A stretch of 64,000 nt of DNA from CAZBRS01 sp964494475. GTDB taxonomy: Bacteria > Myxococcota_A > UBA9042 > CAZBRS01. The DNA is taken from NCBI GenBank assembly GCA_964494475.1, contig CAZBRS010000002.1, forward strand, positions 62,001-126,000. Reading direction: 5' to 3'. Positions 44,767 to 63,186 of this stretch are shown here, one piece after another (positions within the stretch are counted from its first letter, which is position 1; every line of letters begins with the position of its first letter). Under the pieces are notes generated by a model, which was given only the letters and a program-made list of their open reading frames with translations, searched no databases and had not been told where the DNA came from. The translations under genes were made by a program, and so were the position numbers.

Positions 44767-47700
44767 CTACGGCACGTCGAGACCGACGAGCAGCACGTTG
44801 TCGAGGTACCACCCGGCGAGCGACGACGTGGTGTCGCCCGCGATTCGAAACGCGAGCCGCGCTTCGGCGACGCCTGCCAGCCACGGCGTGAGGTCGACCG
44901 TCGCGATCTCGGGGCCGACGGCGACCTGCTCCGCGACGAGGTCGCGGCTCCAGGCTTCGGTCCAGTCTTCTCCGCCATTCGCCGACACGCGCAGCGACAG
45001 CGTGAGGGTCGTCGCCTCGGTCGTCACGAGCGCGTGCGCGAAGTCGAGCTGGATCGACGAGCCGGCGGCGGCCGATGCATCGATCACGGGGGACACCAAC
45101 TCCTCGACGAAGTCGTCGACGATCGGCGCCGGTCCGAACAGGGCCGCGCCCGTATCGCCGAGGGGGCTCTGGAACACCAGCCCCCAGTGCTTCACGAGGT
45201 TGGTGGGTCCGCCGAACGCGATGGTCCAGCCGCCGTCGGAGAGGTTCGAGAGGTCGTCGAAGGCCTCGTGGAAAAGCAGCGACGCGCCCTCGTAGTCGAC
45301 GACGACCGTGAACTCGAGGCGCGTCGTGAAGAGGCCGTCGCTCACCACCACGCCGATCCCGTAGGTGCCCCAATCGGCGGGCCCGGGGTTCGCGCGGAGG
45401 CGCGCGGCGTTCGGTCCCAGGGGCTCGAGCGCGAGGAACGGAAGGGCCTCGAGCAGCTGGAACGTCAGGGCGTCGCCGTCGGCGTCGGAGGCGTGCAGGA
45501 CGATGTCGCGCACCTGGCCGATGGGCGCCGCCTGGGGAGCCACGGGCGTGACCGTCGGGGGCGAGCCGCGCAGGACGCGCACCGTGTCGATTTGCCATCG
45601 GGACAGGGGTTGCGTGCTCTTGCCGGCCAGCGTGAACGCCACGCGGGCCGTGGGCGACGCGGCGAGCTCTGCCGCCACGGGCACCACGACGGGCTCGGGG
45701 CCGAGGTCGGCGCCGCCCTTGACGTCGCGCGTCCACACCGGGCTCCAGCTCTCTCCGCCGTCGGCCGAGGCCTTGGCCGAGAGGGTGCCCTCGAACACGC
45801 CCGAGAGGTCGAGGAGATGGGTGAACACGAGCTGCACCTGCCCGTCGGTCGCGCTGCTCGCGTCGAAGAGGGGCGAGAGGAGGGTCTCGGCGAAGTTCGA
45901 CACCGCGGGATACCCGTCGAACTCGGCCGCCGGGCTGCCGTTGATGGCGCCGACCGGTGTCAGTTGCCAGTGCGCGGCGCTGCCCGCGTCGATCTGGGTC
46001 GCCCAACCGAGCAGGGGCAGCGACGAACCGGGGTCGAAGTTCTCGGCCAGCAGGATCTGCGCGCCCGTGACCGACAACACGAACGTGCGCTCCACCTCGA
46101 ACTGCCCGTCGGAGACGACCAGCGTGACCGCGTGCTCGCCGATCTCCGACACGCTCGGCTCGAGCACGATGGCGAACAGGTCGCCGGTGCGCTCGGCCAC
46201 GTGGGCCCAGTCGCCCGTGGGGCCGAGCAACGTGGCGGAGAGCGGCGCGCCTTCGGGATCGTTCGCTGTGAACAGGATCTCGGTCAGGTCGCCCACGACG
46301 ATCGTCTGGTCGCCGATGGTGTCGACCACCGGAGGCTTGCCCGTGAGCACCCGCACGTCGTCCACGTGCCAACCGAGGAGGTCGTACGACGTCTGGCCGC
46401 TGACCGTGAAGGAGACGCGCGCGTTGGCCGCGCCGGCCAGCAAGGAGCTGACGTCGACGCTGGTCCGCTCGGCCGCCGTGCCCGTCTTCTTGTAGGTGGC
46501 GCTCCACACCGTGGTCCAGGTGTCGCCGTCGTCGCTGGAGACCTCGGCGGTGCACGTGGTCTCGGTCGTGGCCGCGGTGTAGGCATCGAAGAAGGCGCTC
46601 CACGCGAACGTCAACTCGACACCCTCGGGCGCGGCGAGGCGTGGCGATCTCACGCGGTGCGTGTAGGTCTGCACCACGGGCGTGTCGTCGAACATCAGGT
46701 GGTCGTCGAAGGGGCCCTTGGCACCCGTGAGCTCCCAGTTGGTGCCGGGGCCGCCCGCCTGGTTCCGGCCCGTCCAGCCGAGCAACCCCAGGGTCGGGGC
46801 GCCTCCGAACGCCTGCAGGTACGGCAGGGGCGTGCTGCACTCGGGGTCGAAAACGTGCGTGCAGGCGTGCCCGTCGTCGCACGCGTCGAGCGTGCAGGGC
46901 GTGTCGTCGTCGCAGTCGTCGTCGACGTTGCAGCAACCGGGCACGGGCTCGTGGGTGCACGTTCCGCCGCCGCACGCGTCGAGCGTGCAGTCGTCGCCGT
47001 CGACGCAGTCGGCCGGGATCACGCAGCATTCGGGCACGCGGGCCGTCAGGCACCGGCCGTCGACGCACGCCGCCGCGAGGCACGCCTCGGGGGTGGGGCA
47101 GTCGGCGTCGGTCGTGCAGGGCGGGGGAGCGCACGTGGTCTCGACGCGTACGTCGTCGAGGTAGATCCCCTCCGCCAGCCCGGTGGTGCCGTTGGGGTCC
47201 TCGTAGCGGATCTCGAGGCGCACGCTCTGTCCCTGGAACGTCGACAGGTCGACCTCCTGGTACAGCCAGCGCCGGTAGTCGCCCGGCTCCAGGTGCTGCA
47301 GATCCCACACGGTCAGCGGCCCGTCGTCCGCCAGCACCCGCACGCGCAACGGACTGACCTCGGGCTCGGGCTCGAGGTCGATGAAGATCGAGAACGCGAG
47401 GCGGGACTCGGCCGCCCCCGGCAGCGCGAGGGGAGGGCAGGTGGCGGTCGCGATCCACGGCACCTCGGGAGCGGGAGAACCGACGGCGGGCGTGGCCGGG
47501 GGGCCCAGGAAGAGGCTGGCCGGACCCGAGTCGCCGTGGCGCGCTTCGGACAGGCGCCACCCGGCCGGGGATAGAGCGAACGGCGAGGCGCCCTGCTGAT
47601 CGAAGTCGGCCGCGAGCAACGAGGGCGCGCAGCACTCCGGCGTGGGGACGGGCAGGTACGTGCAGGCGCCGGTCAGGCACTCCGCCGTCGTACAGGCGTC

Positions 47701-50700
47701 GGCGTCGTCGCAGTCGGTCGCGGTCGTGCACCCGGCGGGCTTGTGAACGCAAGCGGCAGCCAGGCAGAGGTCGAGCGTGGCGCCCAGGTGGTCGTCGCAA
47801 TCGCCGTTGGTCAGGCAGCACGCGTCGACCTGGTCGTGCGTGCAGATGCCCCCGGCGCCCGTGCAGCCGTCGTCGGTGCAGGGGTTGGCGTCGTCGCAGT
47901 CGGTGGCGTCGAGACAGCAGTGCGCCCGCCACGCGTGGGCGCAGTCGCCGGCCACCACCGGACAGGTGTCGACGGTGCACGCGTTGGCGTCGTCGCACTC
48001 GGCGTCGGCGGCGCAGCAGCTCGCCCTCGGCAACGAGAGGCAAAGGCCGCCCACGCAGCGCGAGGGCGTACACGCGTCGAAGTAGGGGCAGTCGGGGTCG
48101 TCCTGGCAGGGCGCTGGCGCGCACGAGGTCGTGACGCGCACGCCGTCGAGGTAGACGCCCTCGCCCGTCAGGGTCGCGGCGTCGTCGGCCTCGAACCTGA
48201 ACTCGAGCTGGACGGCCTGGCCGGCGTAGGCCGTGAGATCGACCTGCTGGAGCGCCCAGTCGCTCGCAGGCCCGGCGTCGTCGGCCTCGTCCCAGACGAG
48301 GAGGGAGCCGAGGTCGGTGCGCAGGAGCACCGAGAGCCGGGCTTCGGCGGGTTCGGCCTCGACATCGGTCCACAGGGCGAACGAGAGGGTGAGCGAAGAG
48401 TTGGCCGGCAGGAAGATCGTGTCGCTGACGACGCGGGCCCAGGTGGCGGCCCCGTGCCCGCCGTCCTGGCTCTCCGGGCCTCCATGGTGCAGCGCGAAGG
48501 GGGAGCTGTCGGCGCGCGCCTCGGAGAGCCGCCAGGGCTCACCGGGTGCGCTCGAGAGCAGCGAGAAGGGGCCGGCAGTCCCGTCGTCGAAGGTGACCTC
48601 GAACAGCACCGGCTGGCAGCAGGCTTCGGTCGCGACCGGAAGCCACGTGCACGTACCCTCGTGGCAGGCGTCGGAGGTGCACGGGTCGTCGTCGGCGCAG
48701 TCCGGGGTGACGGCGCACGCGAGGGGTCGGTGCAGGCATCCGCTGGCGGCGCAGGTGTCGACGGTGAGCGCGTCGTCGTCGTCGCAGTCGAGGTTCAACG
48801 AGCAGCAACCGACCTGGTCGTCGTGCGTGCAGGCCAGCCCGGCCCCCGGACAGCTGTCGGTCGTGCAGGGATCGGCGTCGTCGCAGTCGGTGTCGGCCAG
48901 GCAGCAACCGGGCGTCCACACCCGGTGACAGGTGTTGGCGTCGTCGCAGGTGTCGACGGTGCAAGGGTTGTCGTCGTCGCATCCTCCTTCGCCGACGCGT
49001 CGCAGGACAAGGTCGGGCTCACAGCAGTCGGCCACCTCGGCGTGCTGGCAGAACCCGGCCACGCAGGCGTCGGCGGTGCAGGGGCCGCCGTCGTCACACT
49101 CGAACGCGTAGGAACAGGGCGTGCTCTTCGGCGCGTAGTCGCACTGGCCGATGGACAGGCAGCGCTCGTCGGTGGCGACCAGCCGATCGTCGCAGTCGGC
49201 GTCGACCTCGCACGCGCGCACCGTGCACGACGAGGTCACCGTCAGGTTGTCGACGTACACGCCCTCGCCCTGGTTGGAGGTGTCGTCGATGGTGTCGAAG
49301 CGGATCTCGAGGTCGCCCGACTGGCCCGCGAACGCCGAGAGATCGATCTCGTAGGGGGTCCAGGCCTGCGTGGTGGCGAGGAGCGTCTTGTCCCAGAGCA
49401 GGTAGCGCGCTTCTTCTTGTACCAGCGTGAAGGTCAGCGTGTCGAAGTCGGTGGTGGCCTCGGTGTCGAAGAACGCGTCGAAGCGGAGCGTGATCGTCGA
49501 GCCCGCCGGCTCGAGCGCGAGGGGCAGCGTGGCGGTGCCCCACGAGGCGGCGCCGCTGTCGTAGTCGAGGTGGATGGGGTCGCTGCTGTCGCCGTAGTAG
49601 AGCGCCGGCGTGGGGGCCGACGACGCCCCCGCGGCTCCGAACACGTGCCAGCCGACCACGGGGTTCGAGTTCTGCAGCACGAGGCCCCCGGCCGAGCCGT
49701 CGTCGAAGGCCAGCTCGGCCAGGGTGGAAACGCAGCACCCCGTGATGCCGGTGGGCTGGCGGACGCAGGTGCCCTCGACGCACACGTCGTTCGTGCAGAT
49801 CGGGTCGCCGTCGTCGCAGTCGAGGTCGGCCTCGCAGCAGGCGTTCATCAGCACGCATCCGCCCTCGACGCAGGTGTCGTGCGTGCACGCGTCGCCGTCG
49901 TCGCAGTCGGCGTCGACGTGGCAGCAGCCGGCGGCGCCCGACGGGTGGTGCTGGCAGAGCCCGTCGAGGCACGAGTCGGTCGTACACGCGTCGACATCGG
50001 AGCAGTCGGCGTCGCTGTTGCAGCACTCCGGATCGGTCGAGGCCTGCCAGCGACAGGTGTCGCCGTCGCACAGGTCGAGCGTGCACGCGTCGCCGTCGCG
50101 GCAGTCGAGGGCGCTCAGGCAGCACCCGTCGGCGTACGAGAAGGCGCACGAGCCCCCCTCGGGGTCGCAGGACTCGGCCGTGCAGGGCAGGCCATCGGAG
50201 CAGTCGGCCGCGCCGGCGCACGTGGGCGGGGTGCAGATCGACGAGACGACCACGTCGTCGAGGTAGATGCCGCCGAAGTCGTTCTCGTCACCCGACACGG
50301 AGTCGAACGCGAACTCGAGCCGGAGGTCGGCGCCAGCCAGCGCCGAGAGATTGACGGTGACCGGATGCCACGCCTTGTCGAGGAGATCGGCGCGCTTCTC
50401 GAAGAGCGGCAGCCGGCGGCCGCCGGTCAACGCCGAGACGCCGAAGAGATCGGTCGCGTCGCCGGGCTCGACGTCGAGCCAGATCCAGAACGTCAGCTCG
50501 GCCAGGCGGTTTCCGGGGAGCGCGACCGGCGGGGTCAGGGCGCGCGCGGCCACGCGCTTGCCGTTGTCGTAGTTGCCCGCTTCGGGTACGCCGAAGTGCA
50601 GGCTCAGGCCGGGCGAGTGGTACTTGAGCGACGAGGCGTGCCAGGTCCCGGGGGTCGGCGACGACGCCCCGAAGAGCTCGAGGGTCAGTTCGTCGAGGCC

Positions 50701-51105
50701 CTCGTCGAAGTCGAGCTCTTGCAGGATCTGGGCCGAGCCGGCCGCGCAACAGCCCGGTACCGACGCGTGACGGCAACCCTCGCCGGGGACGCACGCGTCG
50801 TCGGTGCAGGGGTTCGCGTCGTCGCAGTCGAGCGGGTCGTGCACGCAAGCGTTGGTGTCGCAGCGGTCGGTGGTGCACGCGTCGTGGTCGTCGCAGTCGG
50901 CGTCGGCGCAGCACGCCCCCGGGCACTCGGGCTCGAGGTCGGACCGGGCCTCGGCCAGGTCGGCCGCGTCGAGCCCGTCGAGCAGCTGTTCGGGCGCGGC
51001 GTCGCGAGCGTCGTCGGGCGTCGTGTCGCCGCCGCCGTCGCCGCACGCGGTCAGCGCGAACAGCAGCAACGCGCCCGCGATCGACGCGCCTTGCAGGCAC
51101 TTCAT
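44767..51105 (-). CDS. Giant 2,112-residue lipoprotein of Cys-rich metal-binding repeats alternating with jelly-roll domains
   Basis: Lipoprotein signal with lipobox LTAC, Cys21. From about residue 65 the protein alternates Cys-rich repeats of the form C-x-x-D-x-D-C-D-D-x-D-x-C-T-x-D-x-C with seven domains of about 150-180 residues that open with FDDG or FD and close with GVYLDDVRV-type strands, that is MAM/concanavalin-like jelly rolls. Two cadherin/Ig-like domains (VVDTIGDQTIVVGDLTEI and VAPQAAPIGQVRDIVLHASDADGD) lie between the last three. Probably surface-anchored and calcium-stabilised, with a role in adhesion or carbohydrate binding. A perfect AGGAGG precedes ATG 51105, and the stop is 7 bases from the PhnD-like gene. 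Confidence 0.82.
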   Translation of the reverse strand: MKCLQGASIAGALLLFALTACGDGGGDTTPDDARDAAPEQLLDGLDAADLAEARSDLEPECPGACCADADCDDHDACTTDRCDTNACVHDPLDCDDANPCTDDACVPGEGCRHASVPGCCAAGSAQILQELDFDEGLDELTLELFGASSPTPGTWHASSLKYHSPGLSLHFGVPEAGNYDNGKRVAARALTPPVALPGNRLAELTFWIWLDVEPGDATDLFGVSALTGGRRLPLFEKRADLLDKAWHPVTVNLSALAGADLRLEFAFDSVSGDENDFGGIYLDDVVVSSICTPPTCAGAADCSDGLPCTAESCDPEGGSCAFSYADGCCLSALDCRDGDACTLDLCDGDTCRWQASTDPECCNSDADCSDVDACTTDSCLDGLCQHHPSGAAGCCHVDADCDDGDACTHDTCVEGGCVLMNACCEADLDCDDGDPICTNDVCVEGTCVRQPTGITGCCVSTLAELAFDDGSAGGLVLQNSNPVVGWHVFGAAGASSAPTPALYYGDSSDPIHLDYDSGAASWGTATLPLALEPAGSTITLRFDAFFDTEATTDFDTLTFTLVQEEARYLLWDKTLLATTQAWTPYEIDLSAFAGQSGDLEIRFDTIDDTSNQGEGVYVDNLTVTSSCTVRACEVDADCDDRLVATDERCLSIGQCDYAPKSTPCSYAFECDDGGPCTADACVAGFCQHAEVADCCEPDLVLRRVGEGGCDDDNPCTVDTCDDANTCHRVWTPGCCLADTDCDDADPCTTDSCPGAGLACTHDDQVGCCSLNLDCDDDDALTVDTCAASGCLHRPLACAVTPDCADDDPCTSDACHEGTCTWLPVATEACCQPVLFEVTFDDGTAGPFSLLSSAPGEPWRLSEARADSSPFALHHGGPESQDGGHGAATWARVVSDTIFLPANSSLTLSFALWTDVEAEPAEARLSVLLRTDLGSLLVWDEADDAGPASDWALQQVDLTAYAGQAVQLEFRFEADDAATLTGEGVYLDGVRVTTSCAPAPCQDDPDCPYFDACTPSRCVGGLCLSLPRASCCAADAECDDANACTVDTCPVVAGDCAHAWRAHCCLDATDCDDANPCTDDGCTGAGGICTHDQVDACCLTNGDCDDHLGATLDLCLAAACVHKPAGCTTATDCDDADACTTAECLTGACTYLPVPTPECCAPSLLAADFDQQGASPFALSPAGWRLSEARHGDSGPASLFLGPPATPAVGSPAPEVPWIATATCPPLALPGAAESRLAFSIFIDLEPEPEVSPLRVRVLADDGPLTVWDLQHLEPGDYRRWLYQEVDLSTFQGQSVRLEIRYEDPNGTTGLAEGIYLDDVRVETTCAPPPCTTDADCPTPEACLAAACVDGRCLTARVPECCVIPADCVDGDDCTLDACGGGTCTHEPVPGCCNVDDDCDDDTPCTLDACDDGHACTHVFDPECSTPLPYLQAFGGAPTLGLLGWTGRNQAGGPGTNWELTGAKGPFDDHLMFDDTPVVQTYTHRVRSPRLAAPEGVELTFAWSAFFDAYTAATTETTCTAEVSSDDGDTWTTVWSATYKKTGTAAERTSVDVSSLLAGAANARVSFTVSGQTSYDLLGWHVDDVRVLTGKPPVVDTIGDQTIVVGDLTEILFTANDPEGAPLSATLLGPTGDWAHVAERTGDLFAIVLEPSVSEIGEHAVTLVVSDGQFEVERTFVLSVTGAQILLAENFDPGSSLPLLGWATQIDAGSAAHWQLTPVGAINGSPAAEFDGYPAVSNFAETLLSPLFDASSATDGQVQLVFTHLLDLSGVFEGTLSAKASADGGESWSPVWTRDVKGGADLGPEPVVVPVAAELAASPTARVAFTLAGKSTQPLSRWQIDTVRVLRGSPPTVTPVAPQAAPIGQVRDIVLHASDADGDALTFQLLEALPFLALEPLGPNAARLRANPGPADWGTYGIGVVVSDGLFTTRLEFTVVVDYEGASLLFHEAFDDLSNLSDGGWTIAFGGPTNLVKHWGLVFQSPLGDTGAALFGPAPIVDDFVEELVSPVIDASAAAGSSIQLDFAHALVTTEATTLTLSLRVSANGGEDWTEAWSRDLVAEQVAVGPEIATVDLTPWLAGVAEARLAFRIAGDTTSSLAGWYLDNVLLVGLDVP

Positions 51106-51121
51106 GAAGACCTCCTACCGG

Positions 51122-60577
<9,456 letters not shown>

Positions 60578-60621
60578 GCAAAGCCTCGAATTTCGATGAT
60601 CCCGTGGTCGGGTCGCTCGCC

Positions 60622-60650
60622 ATTCTACTCGGAAGTGCGCGCCGAGCCAA
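60622..60650 (-). promoter_or_regulatory. Promoter of the giant lipoprotein gene series
   Basis: Minus-strand TTGGCT (60645-60650), 17 bases, TAGAAT (60622-60627). Transcript start near 60615, leader about 38 bases to the ATG at 60577. Back to back with the smpB promoter, whose elements start 5 bases away. Confidence 0.6.
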
Positions 60651-60654
60651 CCTG

Positions 60655-60682
60655 TTGCGCTCGAATCGGCGGCGACTAGAAT
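60655..60682 (+). promoter_or_regulatory. Promoter of smpB
   Basis: TTGCGC (60655-60660), 16 bases, TAGAAT (60677-60682); transcript start near 60689, leaving about 10 bases of leader holding GGAGG (60691-60695) before ATG 60700. Confidence 0.55.
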
Positions 60683-60699
60683 GCCTCGCGGGAGGTCCA

Positions 60700-61182
60700 A
60701 TGGCCGAGAGCGAGAAGAAGAAGGAGCGTGGGCCCCTGGTGTCGAACCGCCAGGCGCGCCACGAGTACCACATCGACGAGACCTTCGAGGCCGGCCTGTC
60801 GCTGCTCGGCACCGAGGTCAAGAGCCTGCGCGACGGCCGCGGCAGCCTGCAGGACGCCTGGGTCGACCTGCGCGACGACGGCGCGTGGCTGGTGGGCGCC
60901 CACATCAGCGAGTTCACCCACGCCTCCAACGTGTTCAACCACGCGCCCCGGCGCGAGCGCCGCCTGCTGCTCCACGAGCGCGAGCTGGCCCGTCTGGGAG
61001 CCAAGGTTCAGCAGAAGGGCTACACGCTCATCCCCCTGGCCATCTTCCCCAAGGGCCGCTGGCTCAAGGTCGAGATCGGCCTCTGCCGCGGCAAGAAGCA
61101 GTACGACAAGCGCGAAGACATCAAGGAGCGCGACACGCGGCGCGAGATGGATCGCGAGATGCGGGGGCGGGGGCGGGAGTAG
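60700..61182 (+). CDS. smpB: SsrA (tmRNA)-binding protein SmpB
   Basis: Binds tmRNA and carries it to stalled ribosomes for trans-translation. 160 residues with NRQARHEYHIDETFEAGL, LLGTEVKSLRDGRGSLQDAW, the RRLLLHERELARL block and the C-terminal GKKQYDKREDIKERD tail that folds in the ribosome mRNA channel. Full length and typical. GGAGG is 4 bases before the ATG. The tmRNA gene is not in the window. Divergent from the giant lipoprotein gene. Confidence 0.98.
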   Translation: MAESEKKKERGPLVSNRQARHEYHIDETFEAGLSLLGTEVKSLRDGRGSLQDAWVDLRDDGAWLVGAHISEFTHASNVFNHAPRRERRLLLHERELARLGAKVQQKGYTLIPLAIFPKGRWLKVEIGLCRGKKQYDKREDIKERDTRREMDREMRGRGRE

Positions 61183-61206
61183 GGCGCAGCCTCGCCACTC
61201 CTGACC

Positions 61207-61596
61207 TCACACCCCCATCACCCTCACCCCATACTCCGCCAGCCGCGGATCGCGCGTGACCAGCGTCAGCCCCCGCCGCAGGGCCTGGGCCACCAGCAGG
61301 CGATCGAAGGGGTCGCGGTGGTGCCAGGGCAGGGCGCGCACGGCCAGGGCGTCGTCGACGGTGATGGGGAGCGCTTCGAGACCGCTCCCGGCCAAGGCGT
61401 CGGGGAACCACTCCTCCGCGGGACTCGGCAGCACGAGCTTGCCGTTGGACTGCTTGATGGCGATCTCCCAGGCGCTCGCGGCGCTGACAAATAGGTCGTG
61501 GACCGGCTCCATCAGGAGTTTCACGATCGCGGCGTCCAGCTTCTCGGGCTCGTTGCGCAACCAGAGCAGCACATGCGTGTCGAGGAGCAGCTTCAC
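61207..61596 (-). CDS. VapC-type PIN-domain toxin
   Basis: 129-residue PIN nuclease, type II toxin. The acidic active-site residues are visible: Asp6 (LLLDTHVLLW), Glu44 (SAWEIAIKQSNGKL), Asp98 (PFDRLLVAQA) and Asp116 (LVTRDPRL). The sub-family with SAWEIAIK and DPFDRLL is the plasmid-type Phd-associated VapC. ATG 61596 (MKLLLDTHV) overlaps the antitoxin stop by 4 bases. Such toxins cut tRNA or rRNA; the target here is not known. It ends 24 bases from the smpB stop. Confidence 0.93.
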   Translation of the reverse strand: MKLLLDTHVLLWLRNEPEKLDAAIVKLLMEPVHDLFVSAASAWEIAIKQSNGKLVLPSPAEEWFPDALAGSGLEALPITVDDALAVRALPWHHRDPFDRLLVAQALRRGLTLVTRDPRLAEYGVRVMGV

Positions 61597-61832
61597 AGGT
61601 CCTCCCCCTCGAAGGCTGCCTGCATGTCGGCGGGCAAGACGTCGAAATCGGGCGCCATGATGATCTGTCCCCGGTTCTGGCCGAACACGCGAGGCTTCCG
61701 AACCGCCTCGCAGGGAACGAGCCGCACCAAGGGCTTCCCGGCCTTCGCGATCACGATTTCTTCGCCGGCGGACGCCCGTTCGACGAGTCGCGACAGGTGG
61801 GTCTTGGCTTCGTGCATGTTGACCAGGGTCAT
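61593..61832 (-). CDS. Phd/YefM-family antitoxin
   Basis: 79 residues beginning MTLVNMHEAKTHLSRLVERASAGEEIVIAKAG, the Phd/YefM DNA-binding fold; KPLVRLVPCE closes the domain and the acidic tail DFDVLPADMQAAFEGEDL would wrap the toxin. Partner of the PIN toxin downstream (4-base overlap). Start ATG 61832. Controls its own promoter by family rule; the palindrome at 61853-61866 fits the operator. Confidence 0.92.
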   Translation of the reverse strand: MTLVNMHEAKTHLSRLVERASAGEEIVIAKAGKPLVRLVPCEAVRKPRVFGQNRGQIIMAPDFDVLPADMQAAFEGEDL

Positions 61833-61852
61833 GGTGGCCCCTCGAACGATCG

Positions 61853-61890
61853 GACTAAGCTTAGTCTAGTCTGATCGTCCCCGGTGTCAA
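61853..61890 (-). promoter_or_regulatory. Promoter and palindromic operator of the VapC/Phd pair
   Basis: Minus-strand TTGACA (61885-61890, perfect), 16 bases, TAGACT (61863-61868). The 14-base perfect palindrome GACTAAGCTTAGTC (61853-61866) overlaps the -10 and the start site, so a bound repressor would block polymerase. Transcript start near 61856, leader about 24 bases. Confidence 0.65.
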
Positions 61891-61923
61891 CGGATCCGAG
61901 AGGTGCGGTGACGCCAAACGCCC

Positions 61924-63036
61924 CTACAGCCCCAGCGCCGCCTTGACCTCGCGCCACGGCGTCTTGGTCTTCGGGATGCGGATCAGCGTGCCCGGGCGCA
62001 GGCGGTTGAAGTTCAACTCGGGGTTGTACGATTCGGTCAGCTTGGGGTCGGCCTTGTAGCTCTTGGCCACGCGGCCGACGAACTCGCCATTCTGCAGCTT
62101 GTGCATCACGAAGTAGTCGTCGGGGTTCGTCTTTGCCTCGACCTTGCTCCCCTCGACCTTGCTCGGGGCAAGCGGGGCCGGAGCCGGGACCGGGGCCGGT
62201 GCCGGGGCCACCACGGGCGCCGGAGCGGGAACTGGAGCGGGGGCCGGAGCCACCACGGGCGCCGGAGCGGGGGCGGGGGCGGGAGCCGGGGCCGGTTCGG
62301 GGGCCGGGGCCGGAGCCACCACGGGCGCCGGAGCGGGAACTGGAGCGGGTCCCGGTACCACCACCGGCGTCGTCGACGGCACGACGTCGGCCGGGCGCGA
62401 GAGCCCCGACAGGATGGCGCGGTCGTCGAGCAGCACGTAGACGATGACGCCGCCGGTGAGGATGGCCAGCAGGGCCACCGCGATCAGCACGAGCGGCGGG
62501 GTGCGCTTCTTCGCGAACAACTGCTCGCCGTTGACGGCGGCCAGGTTCGCCTTCGACACGACCCGCGAGTTGTCGAGGGGGGGCGGGGTGGTCTCCACGT
62601 CGATGGTGAGCAGCTTCTGGAGGGCGGCGTCGAGGAAGGGGTGCTCGTCGTTGCGCACGCTGGGGTCGCGGCGCAGGCGGAAGGGCAGGGGGTCGGGCAC
62701 GTCGCGGCCGAGCACGAACGGCACGATGAGGTGGCCGCCGGGGCGCATGCGGCAGAGCGTGCGCGCGGCCTCGATCTGGGCCAGGAAGGCGCGGGCCTTC
62801 AGGCCGCCTCGGGCCACGTTCATCTCGGTCTCGGGGCCGACCATCACCACGGTGATCTTCGCCGAGTTCATGGCGCGTGGGATCTCGAACTCCCACGACT
62901 CGCCGATGCGGACGGAGCGCGAGTCGACGAAGACGCGGCGGTGCGGCAGCAGCGCTTCGTACAACGCCTCGGCCGCCGCGGTGTCGACCTCGGCGTGCGC
63001 GATGAAGATGTCCCAGACATAATCCTGGTCTGTCAC
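61924..63036 (-). CDS. TIR-domain membrane protein with Pro/Ala linker and C-terminal LysM domain
   Basis: 370 residues. Residues 1-140 are a TIR domain (VWDIFIAHAEVDTAAAEALY, VFVDSRSVRIGESWEFEI, ITVVMVGPET); Glu49 in GESWE aligns with the catalytic Glu of NAD-cleaving TIRs. KKRTP then a single membrane segment (181-203) put the TIR domain in the cytoplasm. A Pro/Ala linker (about 211-310, PAPAP units) leads to a LysM-like domain (about 318-365: FVMHKLQNGEFVGRVAKSY ... LNFNRLRPGTLIRIPK), which in known proteins binds peptidoglycan. GTG 63036 is the start, with GAGGGG 6 bases upstream. Next to the VapC/Phd pair but in a separate transcript. I know no characterised protein with this layout. Confidence 0.8.
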   Translation of the reverse strand: MTDQDYVWDIFIAHAEVDTAAAEALYEALLPHRRVFVDSRSVRIGESWEFEIPRAMNSAKITVVMVGPETEMNVARGGLKARAFLAQIEAARTLCRMRPGGHLIVPFVLGRDVPDPLPFRLRRDPSVRNDEHPFLDAALQKLLTIDVETTPPPLDNSRVVSKANLAAVNGEQLFAKKRTPPLVLIAVALLAILTGGVIVYVLLDDRAILSGLSRPADVVPSTTPVVVPGPAPVPAPAPVVAPAPAPEPAPAPAPAPAPAPVVAPAPAPVPAPAPVVAPAPAPVPAPAPLAPSKVEGSKVEAKTNPDDYFVMHKLQNGEFVGRVAKSYKADPKLTESYNPELNFNRLRPGTLIRIPKTKTPWREVKAALGL

Positions 63037-63071
63037 GCTCGGCCCCTCGTCGTCGTGGCGCCCCTCTACGT

Positions 63072-63101
63072 AGCATATGCTCAGGACCGTCCGGCGGGCA
63101 A
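63072..63101 (-). promoter_or_regulatory. Predicted promoter of the TIR-LysM gene
   Basis: Minus-strand TTGCCC (63096-63101), 18 bases, TATGCT (63072-63077); transcript start near 63065, about 29 bases before GTG 63036. Confidence 0.45.
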
Positions 63102-63186
63102 GCCCTGCCCGCGTGTCTTTGGCGTGGCGGGGCCGCCGACGATTGGCTAAGATCCCGTCCCGTATCGATCGCACCTTCGGAACAGC

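Noticed and set aside
61207..63036. Mobile element or genomic island carrying the toxin pair and TIR-LysM gene
   Set aside because: No transposase, integrase, direct repeats or tRNA gene was found, and base composition is like the rest of the window.
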